From NCBI GenBank assembly GCA_964610885.1, contig CAZSWR010000037.1, positions 1 to 31,377 on the forward strand: a stretch of DNA of 31,377 bases, given 5' to 3'. Below, one piece after another: positions 16,608 through 24,423 of the stretch (positions are counted from its first letter, which is position 1; each line of letters begins with the position of its first letter). Position numbers and translations under genes: made by a program. The notes beneath the pieces are model-generated. The model did no database searches. It was given only the letters and a program-made list of their open reading frames with translations, and was not told where the DNA came from. This DNA is from CAZSWR01 sp964610885 (GTDB lineage Bacteria; Bacteroidota; Ignavibacteria; Kapaibacteriales; UBA2268).

Positions 16608-17214
16608 CTGTAACTCCGGTTTATTCTATAATACAATTCGTTCTATCTATTCACCATGTATATATACGAATCAAAAATAATAAAAGACCGCAGCTCGGAA
16701 ACTTTTCCCGCCAGCTTCGGTTTTCAATATCAGCAAATATCGTAAAAAATGATAATCAAACCTAATGATTTTTTTTAATTTAAAGTAATCAACTCAATAT
16801 TAATATCAAGTAACTATATCGGTTCCTACTCTTGGATTTTGTGTCTCCAACAGAATATTCCCTTCCATGCCCTTGCAATATCAAAAACAAATCATAGAGA
16901 TTTGTTACTTATAAATTAATACACTCTTTTCGTCTTAATTTATTGTTTTTTGGTTCATCGCTATATTGAGTGGATAATGCAACCACTCACTTCCGCGGTC
17001 TCTGAGCTTGCCGAAGTGTCCCCTGAAATATGAGTACTTCATTGACCTACTTAACTACCAGAGAATCAAGGTATTGCCCAAAGTAGGGGCGAGGTAACCT
17101 CGCCCTCACATTTTTTATTATTTCTAAAAGAGAGATATCCTTATTTCAAAATGTTATAATGGACAGTTCCCACTCAAAATAGCGACGAGCCATTGTTGCT
17201 CGAACGGGCGCCGG
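16608..17214. other. Gene-free AT-rich spacer between lipoprotein and lptF-like genes
   Basis: No supported ORF. Contents: a possible minus-strand -7 box (16672-16679); an AT-rich hairpin AACAAATC/GATTTGTT (16886-16906); a hairpin TGAGTGG/CCACTCA (16967-16989); the word CTGAGCTTGCCGAAGTG (about 17004-17020), which I recall as a common interspersed repeat word; and the palindrome at 17087-17105. Nothing else is recognised. Confidence 0.6.
17083..17116 (+). repeat. GTAGGGGC-family hairpin followed by a T-run
   Basis: GTAGGGG leads into a perfect 19-base palindrome GGGCGAGGTAACCTCGCCC (17087-17105), then TCACATTTTTT. It shares the 5' word with the hairpins at 7391, 15028 and 23295 while the palindrome sequence differs. 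No plus-strand gene ends here, so the T-run is probably not a working terminator. Confidence 0.65.
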
Positions 17215-18645
17215 TCAAGCAGTCTCTGCGTTTGCTTGTTTCTTTCTGCGGAAAAGCGAGGCAATGGCGCGCCAAACGAACGAGAACAGACGGCGGACAT
17301 AAATCCATCCAGGTAGCTTCCACGATTCGCTATTGATCTTAATCATAAGCAGAATGCCGACAGCGCCCACAATGAAGTTCGCGCCCCACATGCTCAAAAA
17401 TGGCGACAGTAATCCTCGGTCGGCCAATTTCTCTCCACCGATCCAGCAGGCCCAGTAGAAAATATAGAAGCCCAGCGTCAGCCCGGCACTAATGCCGAAA
17501 TTCCCGCGGCGTGTGGCCACTCCGAGCGGGCAGCCGACAAGCACGAATACCAAGCATGCGAACGGAATCGAGTATTTCTTTTGTATCTCGACTTCGTATT
17601 GGCCGATTGTGCGTTGTTGCTCGGCCGTAAAGCTCGCGTCGTTGGCAATCTGTGTGCGGAGCGCCGTCATTTTCTGTTCGAACTGCCTGAGCGCCTGCTC
17701 GCGCGATTGCCCAATGCCGGCCGGTTGCATACGCCGAGCGTCCGGGTCGGTCGATTGGGCGTTGAACGTGGCATAGTCAATGTTTTTCTGTAGCAAGTTG
17801 TTCATGCGCGCGCTTGCTGCCTCGATGTTGGTTCGGCAGCTGTTTTGGCGGGCCTCCATGTCGCGTATGTGTAATTCGCGATCGCCACGAGAGACTTGGT
17901 CGCTGCTGCTTTTCTCGAAATTGAAGCCGGCGGCCGGAATCGAGACTTTGTATTGGGCGAAATCGATTCGGCGGTAATTGTTCACGTCCGCCACCACTCG
18001 CTGGTGAATTTCCCCATTGAACAATGTCAGCAAGAGCTTTGTATAGTTCGCATTGAACTCGATTCGTCCGGTGTCCGCCGAGGCTGTGTTTTGCCTGACG
18101 CGGTTTGAATTGTCGTAGATAGTAACGCCATAGAGGTAGCCGGTTGTCGTATCGACTGCGCGCGCCAGAATCGTGTAGCCCTCGAGACCTGTGGTGAATT
18201 GCCCCGGCTCGATTGCGAACGTTGGCTTTGTGCGTTTGACGTCTTCCAGGAGGATTTTCGCTTGGTGGTTCGCCTCGGGCATGATCTCGTCATTGAACCA
18301 AAAAAGCGCAAACGAAAGCACCGTGCCGGCAATCAGCAACGGAACCATCATGCGGAAAAGGCTGCCGCCGCTGGATTTGATCACAGTTATTTCGAGCGCT
18401 TGCGACATGTTCCCAAATGCCATCAGCGTGGCGAACAGCACTCCCATCGGCACTGCAAGCACGAGCATCCAGGCCGTGTTGTACAGAATCAGCTGGATGA
18501 TAATCCACTCGCTAAGCCCTTTGCCCACGAGTGCATCGATGTATTTTAAAATGAATTGGAACAGGAACAGGAACACGACCGTCAGCGATCCGAACAGGAA
18601 AGGGCCGACGTGGTTCCGAAGCAAATATCTTGTTATAATACTCAT
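17215..18645 (-). CDS. LptF/LptG-family permease (YjgP/YjgQ)
   Basis: Inner-membrane subunit of the LptB2FG ABC complex that extracts lipopolysaccharide for transport to the outer membrane. The 476-residue protein has three N-terminal helices (about 15-35, 55-80, 100-120), with NHVGPFLFGSLTVVFLFLFQ at residues 10-29 and the conserved VPMGVLFATLMAFGNMSQALEI-type segment. A large periplasmic beta-jellyroll-like domain (about 125-350) follows, and three C-terminal helices (about 355-440) contain FACLVFVLVGCPLGVATRRG. Between about 245 and 340 an extra helical, Gln/Arg-rich insert is visible. LptF and LptG cannot be separated by sight. It supports a Gram-negative envelope. No partner gene lies beside it. 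Confidence 0.88.
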   Translation of the reverse strand: MSIITRYLLRNHVGPFLFGSLTVVFLFLFQFILKYIDALVGKGLSEWIIIQLILYNTAWMLVLAVPMGVLFATLMAFGNMSQALEITVIKSSGGSLFRMMVPLLIAGTVLSFALFWFNDEIMPEANHQAKILLEDVKRTKPTFAIEPGQFTTGLEGYTILARAVDTTTGYLYGVTIYDNSNRVRQNTASADTGRIEFNANYTKLLLTLFNGEIHQRVVADVNNYRRIDFAQYKVSIPAAGFNFEKSSSDQVSRGDRELHIRDMEARQNSCRTNIEAASARMNNLLQKNIDYATFNAQSTDPDARRMQPAGIGQSREQALRQFEQKMTALRTQIANDASFTAEQQRTIGQYEVEIQKKYSIPFACLVFVLVGCPLGVATRRGNFGISAGLTLGFYIFYWACWIGGEKLADRGLLSPFLSMWGANFIVGAVGILLMIKINSESWKLPGWIYVRRLFSFVWRAIASLFRRKKQANAETA

Positions 18646-18760
18646 TTTGCGATTTCATCCATTACTGTACATCTTTCTTTTGGCTGCGGGGCCTTCCAAG
18701 TGCTGAAAAAGTTATTCTGTACTTAGGGCTGCCACAAAAGCCCGAAAACTGATTACTTTT

Positions 18761-18843
18761 GTCATGTTGAACGAAGTGAAACATCCATAATATGCAATAG
18801 CTTACGAACAATAATGGATTTTTCGCTTCGCTCAGAATGACCC
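18761..18843. repeat. MITE-like inverted-repeat element
   Basis: GTCATGTTGAACGAAGTGAA (from 18761) and GGATTTTTCGCTTCGCTCAG (from 18816) are the ends of two 26-bp arms, matching at 21 of 26 positions when one is inverted, around 29 bp. I recall similar GTCATTCTGAGCGAAG words as common intergenic repeats. The remaining 18646-19050 spacer also holds a CAAAAGGGGGCCAGGGGG word (about 18921-18939) and no gene. Confidence 0.65.
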
Positions 18844-19050
18844 TATTGAGACAACTCCGATTAGCAACATATTAACATACGCCCCAAGTGATTAGCGATC
18901 CTCTTTAATTCCTGCTTTTTCAAAAGGGGGCCAGGGGGATTTGTCTAGTTTTCAAATAATTACTGCAATTGCGCTATGAGGTTAAGTCAATTGTTGTTAA
19001 TCTTTTGATATTTAGTCAACCTCAAAAATCGCCCAAAACGCGCCATTATT

Positions 19051-19608
19051 TCAATTCTTAACAAACTCATGCTTCAACATGCTGTACACCTCGATGTCGG
19101 TGAATTTTCCATCGGACAGCAACTCCCCGTCGCGCTCGATGCCCTCGAAAGTGAATCCGAGGCGTTTGGGCACATTTTTGCTCTTTTCGTTTCCGGTGGC
19201 GCACTTGATTTGCACGCGGTTCATGCCGAGCGGTCCGAAAGCAAACTCCAACAGTGCCCTCGCGGATTTGGTCGCAATCCCGCGGCCGGTGGCGTGGTGA
19301 GCCAGCCAATATCCGATCTCGGTTTTCTTATTTGCCCGGTCTGTCAGTTTGAATCCAATCAGCCCGGAGAATAGTCCGCCTGAGTTTATTATAAAAACAA
19401 ACTCTCTCGAGCCTTCCGGCGCATCAATCACGGAGCGGACAAATTCCTCGGAATCCGATTCCGAAAGCGTTAGGGCCACGAATGGCAACCACCGGCCCAG
19501 ATGGTCGCGGCCGGAATCGATCGCGCGGAATATATCCAAGGCGTCCGAGGCCTGGACTTCGCGAAGGAATGTCTCGCCGTCGATTTGGATTGTTTTCAAG
19601 TTGTTCAT
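19051..19608 (-). CDS. GNAT-family N-acetyltransferase (RimJ/RimL-like)
   Basis: A 185-residue acetyl-CoA-dependent acetyltransferase. The RimJ/RimL-type fold is visible from FLREVQASDALDIF (about 14-27) and the core IGYWLAHHATGRGIATKSA (about 99-117). In the latter GRGIAT is the acetyl-CoA pyrophosphate loop. The segment after it, MNRVQIKCATGNEKSK with RLGFTFEG, is also typical. The family includes ribosomal-protein serine/alanine acetyltransferases, but many members act on small molecules, so the substrate is not assigned. Last gene of the leftward CoA-binding / cyclophilin / acetyltransferase unit, 39 bp after the cyclophilin stop. Confidence 0.85.
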   Translation of the reverse strand: MNNLKTIQIDGETFLREVQASDALDIFRAIDSGRDHLGRWLPFVALTLSESDSEEFVRSVIDAPEGSREFVFIINSGGLFSGLIGFKLTDRANKKTEIGYWLAHHATGRGIATKSARALLEFAFGPLGMNRVQIKCATGNEKSKNVPKRLGFTFEGIERDGELLSDGKFTDIEVYSMLKHEFVKN

Positions 19609-19647
19609 AATTCAAAGGCCGAACTAATACAAGTACGAATAAAATTG

Positions 19648-20379
19648 TTATTTGGCACTTTCCTTTTCGTGGCTGGGCTTGATTGTGATAATTTTCACCG
19701 GTTTTTTCGGGATGCCGTCGAACCGGCCGCGGGGGCTGGGTTCCACCTCGACAGTCGAGATTTCTTCGGCCACTTCCATGCCTTTCGTAACCCGCCCGAA
19801 GATTGTCCATTCTTTTTCCAATTTTGAGGCTTCGGCCAAACAAATAAAGAACTGGCTGGTGTTCGTGCCCGGGCCGCGGTTGGCCATGGCGAGAGTCCCC
19901 TTGGCGTATCCGGCCTTGTAAACGGCAGATTTGGGGTTCAGCTCGGTCTCGAATCCGCTACCGAAAATGGATTCGCCGCCCATGCCCCAATCCGTGCGGA
20001 GTTTGTCGTGTTTGGTGGCCGGATCTCCGGCTTGGATCACGAAGTTTTTCGCAACGCGGTGGAAAAGGATACCGTTATAGAAACCGCGCCTCGCCAGAGT
20101 TACGAAGTTCTCCACGGCGTTTGGGGCGTCCTTGCCGTACAGCGCGACCTCGATATCGCCCATAGATGTTTTAATCGTTGCTGTCTGAGTGATGGCAATC
20201 TGCGAAAAGATTGCTTTTTTGTTTGGCAGCGAGTCCGATTTGGATTTGGCCACGCTTTTTGTTTCCGAGATGGTCATTTCGGAAGCGTCTCCGCGAGCGC
20301 CGTCGCCGTGGCCGTTGTTTCCGTTGCATGCGGCGGCAAAGGCAGCCACAAGAAATAATATATACTTCAATTTTTTCAT
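19648..20379 (-). CDS. Lipoprotein cyclophilin-type peptidyl-prolyl isomerase
   Basis: Catalyses cis-trans isomerisation of prolyl bonds during folding of exported proteins. The 243-residue protein has a lipoprotein signal (MKKLKYILFLVAAFAAAC, Cys18), then a low-complexity linker to about residue 65. The cyclophilin domain (about 70-235) carries FHRVAKNFVIQAGDP with the catalytic arginine, GTLAMANRGPGTNTSQFFI, and FGRVTKGMEV. It therefore acts in the periplasm, anchored to a membrane. The start codon abuts the stop of the upstream CoA-binding gene, showing translational coupling. Confidence 0.92.
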   Translation of the reverse strand: MKKLKYILFLVAAFAAACNGNNGHGDGARGDASEMTISETKSVAKSKSDSLPNKKAIFSQIAITQTATIKTSMGDIEVALYGKDAPNAVENFVTLARRGFYNGILFHRVAKNFVIQAGDPATKHDKLRTDWGMGGESIFGSGFETELNPKSAVYKAGYAKGTLAMANRGPGTNTSQFFICLAEASKLEKEWTIFGRVTKGMEVAEEISTVEVEPSPRGRFDGIPKKPVKIITIKPSHEKESAK

Positions 20380-20841
20380 TTATTTCACCGTAAGCCCGAA
20401 TAGGCTCCAAATCGCTTTATGGAGTTTGTGTATCCCGGCCGTACGGGGCATATACATAAGGACGCATTTGCCGCTGACAAGCGAAACGCCATTTCGGTTG
20501 CATTCCTCCTCGGCGGGAATCGACGAAGATGTCTGCTGAATCCAAATGCTTTTCACTCCGCAACCGATTGCTTCGCGCACTGCTGCCAATGAATTCGTTG
20601 GGTTGACCACGATCAGCGCTGCGTCCGGCGCACCATTCGTTTCGGACCATTGCCCGAGGCTCGGGTAGCATTTGGGAGCGGACTCGGGCGTTGCCTTCGG
20701 ATTCACCCCGACAATCGAATAGCCGCGCAGGGCGAGTTCGGAGGTTGCCATTTTGGAGAAACTGGATTTCTTGTCGGAATACCCGAAAACGGCAAGCGTC
20801 CGGCTTGAGTAGAACCTGTCAATATCTTCGCGTGTGTTCAT
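20380..20841 (-). CDS. CoA-binding Rossmann-fold protein (YccU-like)
   Basis: A 153-residue stand-alone CoA-binding domain, as in YccU and the N-terminus of succinyl-CoA ligase alpha. TLAVFGYSDKKSSFSK (about 14-29) and LRGYSIVGVNPKATPE carry the dinucleotide-type loop, and GVKSIWIQQTSSSIPAEEEC the second half, where a glutamine/glutamate stretch is typical. Cellular role of this family is unclear. First gene of the unit with the lipoprotein cyclophilin, and divergent from the marR-type gene across a 243-bp spacer. Confidence 0.85.
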   Translation of the reverse strand: MNTREDIDRFYSSRTLAVFGYSDKKSSFSKMATSELALRGYSIVGVNPKATPESAPKCYPSLGQWSETNGAPDAALIVVNPTNSLAAVREAIGCGVKSIWIQQTSSSIPAEEECNRNGVSLVSGKCVLMYMPRTAGIHKLHKAIWSLFGLTVK

Positions 20842-21022
20842 TTGCCCCTAATTTCCTATGTATTTATAATACTCGTAGAACGCAATATAATAAAAAACTG
20901 AAAAACTTCGCTCGCCCTTGCCTAATATTATGATAATTAAGGAATAAATCAACCCTTAGTGCTGGGCTTGGCAAGCCACTGTGGCGCTGTGGTTTGAAAA
21001 AAATTAATTAAGAATTTGCATA

Positions 21023-21041
21023 TTAAATATTTTATATTTAA
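21023..21041. promoter_or_regulatory. AT-rich dyad, candidate MarR operator
   Basis: Perfect 8+3+8 inverted repeat TTAAATATTTTATATTTAA, 44 bp before the MarR start codon in the divergent spacer 20842-21084. MarR dimers commonly bind AT-rich dyads of this size near their own gene. Chance in AT-rich DNA is not excluded. Confidence 0.4.
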
Positions 21042-21084
21042 ATTATTTATATTATGAATTGAAATTTTTTGAAATTGGAGACTG

Positions 21085-21576
21085 ATGAAGAAGACTGACT
21101 TTACAACAAATTGTACGGAAACCGAAATGGCCAAGAAATTGGCAGACCTTACTTTCAATCTCGAGAAAATTTGCCAAGAGAAAGAACAATTCTTCGCAGC
21201 GACTTTCGACCTTACCGCAATCGAATTCCGCTGTCTGAAATATATTCGGGACAATAACAACCTTACGGTTAAGCAACTGTCCGACGGCGTCGGGCTGACC
21301 GCCAGCCGAGTTACATATTTAATCACTTCGCTCGAAAAGAAAAATCTGCTGACACGCGAAATCGACACGAAGGACCGCCGCAACATCCGCATCACGCTCA
21401 CTGCGAACGCCAATCCGATCATCAAGAAGGCCGAAAGGCAGCACGTCTGCGTCCACGAATCGATTCTGCGGCTAATCCCGGAAATCAGCCAGAACGAAGT
21501 GGTCCAATCGCTCGATGTCTTGCTGGCCGCCATTAAAACTTGGTTCGACAGGGCGCGCGCCGAGGCAGCCGAATAA
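21085..21576 (+). CDS. MarR-family transcriptional regulator
   Basis: A 163-residue winged-helix regulator. The DNA-binding core runs from LTAIEFRCLKYIRDNNNLTV (about 43-62) through KQLSDGVGLTASRVTYLI (recognition helix about 72-80) to the wing with DTKDRRNIRITLT (about 94-106). Flanking helices form the dimer interface. A GGAG ribosome-binding site lies 6 bases before the ATG. It is transcribed away from the CoA-binding/cyclophilin/GNAT unit, so that unit and itself are candidate targets. The ligand is unknown. asnS lies 222 bp downstream with its own likely promoter. Confidence 0.9.
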   Translation: MKKTDFTTNCTETEMAKKLADLTFNLEKICQEKEQFFAATFDLTAIEFRCLKYIRDNNNLTVKQLSDGVGLTASRVTYLITSLEKKNLLTREIDTKDRRNIRITLTANANPIIKKAERQHVCVHESILRLIPEISQNEVVQSLDVLLAAIKTWFDRARAEAAE

Positions 21577-21740
21577 TTTAACTTTTGCCGTTAATTTTTC
21601 AGCTAAAAAATGAAGAGTCGTACCGCTTCCGGCGCCGTGGCAAGCAATTGATATTCGATGTGCCAAGCCCGGCTGCCCGCGCGGAAATACTTTTTCTGGC
21701 ATTCTCCCAAGAATTAGCAAGCCAATATATAGGTTTTTTG

Positions 21741-21748
21741 TAATTTTG
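21741..21748 (+). promoter_or_regulatory. Possible -7 box of asnS
   Basis: TAATTTTG matches TAnnTTTG, 50 bp before the asnS ATG. No good TTG is seen at the expected -33 distance. The identical box is found before the SulP gene (25839-25846). Confidence 0.3.
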
Positions 21749-21798
21749 CATTGATTGAATTGAAAATTATATTTTAGTATTTAACAAACGGAGATGAT

Positions 21799-23148
21799 AT
21801 GTCTCGATACAAATCATACCAATACATTGAGAACCTTTCGCAGGCTGTCGGCGCCGAAGTTACGCTTCGCGGCTGGGTGCAACAGATCACCGGCAAGGGC
21901 AAACTCCAATTTATTACGCTTCGCGACGGCACCGGCACGGTCCAATGCGTCGTTTTCAAGGGCAACGTCAGCGAAGAGCTTTTCGCAGACGCCAAGAGCC
22001 TCACCCAAGAGTCTTCGTGCATCGTTACCGGCACAGTCCGCGCCGAAGAACGCGCCCCAAGCGGCTTCGAGGTGGACGTAACCGGACTGCAAGTGATGCA
22101 CATCTCGAAAGATTATCCCATTTCGCCCAAAGACCACGGCGACGAATTCCTTCTGGCGCACCGCCATCTGTGGCTGCGTTCATCGCGCCAACACGCCATC
22201 ATGCGCATTCGCGGCACGGTCGTCAAGGCGATTCGCGATTTCTTCGACGGCAACGGATTCAAACTGATGGATTCGCCAATCCTGACGCCCAACGCCTGTG
22301 AGGGCACCTCGACTCTGTTCGAGACTAAATATTTTGACTTGGGCAATGCCTACCTTTCCCAATCCGGCCAGCTCTACGCCGAAGCATCCGCTATGGCGCT
22401 CGGCCGCGTCTATACCTTCGGGCCAACCTTCCGCGCCGAACAATCCAAAACCCGCAAGCACCTGACCGAGTTCTGGATGGTCGAACCAGAAGCCGCTTAT
22501 TTCGATTTGAATGACGACATGGACCTGGCCGAAGACTTGGTGGAATACATCGTCCAAACCGTGTTGAAGAAAAATCAGTTGGAACTTTCGGCTCTCGAAC
22601 GCGACATCCGCCCGCTCGAAAAAATCCGCCGCCCATTCTACCGCATGAGCTATTCCGACGCAGTGCAGTGGCTCGCGGACAACAAAGTGCCGCTGATGAA
22701 AAAAATCGACAACAAAGACACTGAAATCTATCCCTTCCCCTGGGGCGAAGACTTCGGCACAGTGCAGGAAGAGGCGATTATGGAGCAATTCGACAAACCT
22801 TGCATCATCCACCGCTACCCGACCGAGTGCAAAGCTTTCTATATGAAACGCGACCCGGAAAATCAGAAAGTCGTGCTGGCAATGGACATGCTCGGGCCTG
22901 AGAGAGCCGGCGAACTTATCGGCGGCAGCCAACGCGAAGACGACTACGATTTGCTGCTGCACAGGATCGAAGAGGAAAACCTCCCCGTCGAAGCCTTCCA
23001 ATGGTACTTAGACCTGCGGAAATACGGCTCTGTGCCGCACAGCGGATTCGGACTCGGAGTGGAGCGCACCGTGAAATGGATCACCGGCGCCAAACACATC
23101 CGCGAGGTGATTCCCGTACCGCGTATGATCACGAGAATCTATCCATAA
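21799..23148 (+). CDS. asnS: Asparaginyl-tRNA synthetase
   Basis: Charges tRNA-Asn with asparagine (class IIb). The 449-residue protein has the N-terminal OB anticodon-binding domain (about 15-105, VTLRGWVQQITGKGKLQFIT). The class II catalytic core has motif 2 FRAEQSKTRKHLTEFWMVEPE-type sequence near 213-233. KAFYMKRDPE follows, then motif 3 HSGFGLGVERTVKWITGA near 414-431. Features KAFYMK and GGSQREDDYD place it with Bacillus-type AsnRS rather than AspRS. A GGAG ribosome-binding site lies 7 bases before the ATG, and a strong terminator follows (23176-23223). Confidence 0.93.
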   Translation: MSRYKSYQYIENLSQAVGAEVTLRGWVQQITGKGKLQFITLRDGTGTVQCVVFKGNVSEELFADAKSLTQESSCIVTGTVRAEERAPSGFEVDVTGLQVMHISKDYPISPKDHGDEFLLAHRHLWLRSSRQHAIMRIRGTVVKAIRDFFDGNGFKLMDSPILTPNACEGTSTLFETKYFDLGNAYLSQSGQLYAEASAMALGRVYTFGPTFRAEQSKTRKHLTEFWMVEPEAAYFDLNDDMDLAEDLVEYIVQTVLKKNQLELSALERDIRPLEKIRRPFYRMSYSDAVQWLADNKVPLMKKIDNKDTEIYPFPWGEDFGTVQEEAIMEQFDKPCIIHRYPTECKAFYMKRDPENQKVVLAMDMLGPERAGELIGGSQREDDYDLLLHRIEEENLPVEAFQWYLDLRKYGSVPHSGFGLGVERTVKWITGAKHIREVIPVPRMITRIYP

Positions 23149-23175
23149 CAGGACTTTGCTTCAAGCAATTTGAAT

Positions 23176-23223
23176 GGGCTGCCCACCGTACGAAAATTCG
23201 GATATCGGGGCAGCCCTTTTCTT
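23176..23223 (+). terminator. Rho-independent terminator of asnS
   Basis: GGGCTGCCC (23176-23184) pairs with GGGCAGCCC (23208-23216), followed by TTTTC, 27 bp after the asnS stop. Confidence 0.85.
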
Positions 23224-23294
23224 TTGTAGCCGGGCAGAAAAAGTATCGCAGTGGCTACCCATTGTTTAATGCGTATGGTTGATGTTGATTGATG

Positions 23295-23325
23295 TAGGGG
23301 CACCTCATCCTGTGCACTTGCCCAG
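23295..23325 (+). repeat. Degenerate GTAGGGGC-family hairpin
   Basis: GTAGGGGCAC is followed by CTCATCCT and GTGCACTTGCCC, leaving a weak GGGCAC/GTGC...GCCC stem. The rest of the 23149-23466 spacer holds the asnS terminator and an AT-rich stretch before the lipoprotein gene, with no clear promoter. Confidence 0.45.
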
Positions 23326-23466
23326 CGGTTCTGTTGATTTTGCTCCACCGAGCCTTGGTAATTGCAACCCCCGAAAAAAAAATATGACAGACGCCACCTT
23401 TTTATTGAAATATTTATTAAGTTACATTTCAGTATTGAAGTATGATTGAATTATTCGGAGAAAATT

Positions 23467-24090
23467 ATGAAAAAGGTGTTTTTGTTTATCATAGCCGTCG
23501 TGTTCGTCTTCACCGGATTCGAATCCTGCTCGGACCTGAAGAACCTCTCGAAGATGCTGACAGACATCCAAGCGGTCAAATTCAAATTGGACGGAGTTAC
23601 GGATTACTCGCTGATGGGCATCAAAATCGGCGACAAATCCTCGATCAGCTCCTTTTCCGCGGGCGATGCACTGAAACTGGGCGCCGGCGTAATGAACAAA
23701 TCAATGCCCGCAACGTTCACGGTGAACGTGGCAGCGTACAACCCCAACAGCGGCTCCGGCGGCACTAAGAAAACCGACTGCACAATAACTTCGCTCAAAT
23801 GGAGGCTGCTCATCGACGAAGTCCAAACCATTTCGGGCGTTGTATCCTCGCCGGTAACGGTTCCGTCCGCCGGCACACAGGTGATTATTCCTCTGCAAAT
23901 GAACCTCGATTTGTATAAATTCTTCGCAAGCAAAAGCTACGAAAGCATCGCCAATCTGGCGCTGGGAATCGGCGGGGCCAAAAAAGACCTCACCCGCCTG
24001 AAAATCGTCGCCACTCCGTCCGTCAAGACATCTTTCGGCGAGATCGCATATCCCGGCGAAATCACGATTATCAACAAAGAATACAGATAA
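23467..24090 (+). CDS. Putative lipoprotein, LEA/WHy-like
   Basis: A 207-residue exported lipoprotein. The signal peptide MKKVFLFIIAVVFVFTGFES ends at Cys21 (lipobox FESC). The mature part is beta-rich with hydrophobic/polar alternation (FKLDGVTDYSLMGIKIGDKS, FTVNVAAYNP near 85-95, VTVPSAGTQVIIPLQMNLDL). This resembles the water-stress/LEA-2 (WHy) sandwich seen in bacterial lipoproteins; that assignment is tentative. The start chosen has GGAG seven bases upstream; a TTG at 23446 is open in frame but would bury the signal peptide. The 8-bp repeat array of copy e starts 8 bp after its stop codon. Confidence 0.7.
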   Translation: MKKVFLFIIAVVFVFTGFESCSDLKNLSKMLTDIQAVKFKLDGVTDYSLMGIKIGDKSSISSFSAGDALKLGAGVMNKSMPATFTVNVAAYNPNSGSGGTKKTDCTITSLKWRLLIDEVQTISGVVSSPVTVPSAGTQVIIPLQMNLDLYKFFASKSYESIANLALGIGGAKKDLTRLKIVATPSVKTSFGEIAYPGEITIINKEYR

Positions 24091-24097
24091 TCTGTTG

Positions 24098-24420
24098 ATG
24101 AGCTGATGAGCTGATATGATGATGAGCTGATGTGATGATGAGCTGATNNNNNNNNNNNNNNNNNNNNNNNNNNNNNNNNNNNNNNNNNNNNNNNNNNNNN
24201 NNNNNNNNNNNNNNNNNNNNNNNNNNNNNNNNNNNNNNNNNNNNNNNTGATGAGCTGATGTGATGATGAGCTGATTGTCTGAACTGTGATTCGTATGATT
24301 TCTGTGATTGGTTTGATTGGAAACGGAAGCATACAGACGGTTTTCAAATATCTGATAATCAAATACTTACATTCCCCTCCTTGCCAAGCAGTTGTGCCCG
24401 AAGGGCGGGGTGGTTATTCT
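24098..24420 (+). repeat. Composite intergenic repeat, copy e (type 2), interrupted by assembly gap
   Basis: An 8-bp periodic leader (ATGAGCTG, ATGTGATG, ATATGATG) runs from 24098 into the N gap and out again. The core ATTGTCTGAACTGTGATT (24274-24291) and four 9-bp TGATT units follow. A spacer then ends in TACTTACATT, and the hairpin region CCCCTCCTTGCCAAG / GCCCGAAGGGC ends near 24415. It aligns with copy d on the opposite strand. It lies directly downstream of, and co-oriented with, the lipoprotein gene. Confidence 0.85.
24148..24247. other. Assembly gap of exactly 100 N
   Basis: One hundred N's inside the 8-bp repeat array. A round 100 usually marks a scaffold join of unknown size, so true array length and anything inside it are unknown. 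Confidence 0.97.
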
Positions 24421-24423
24421 TGC

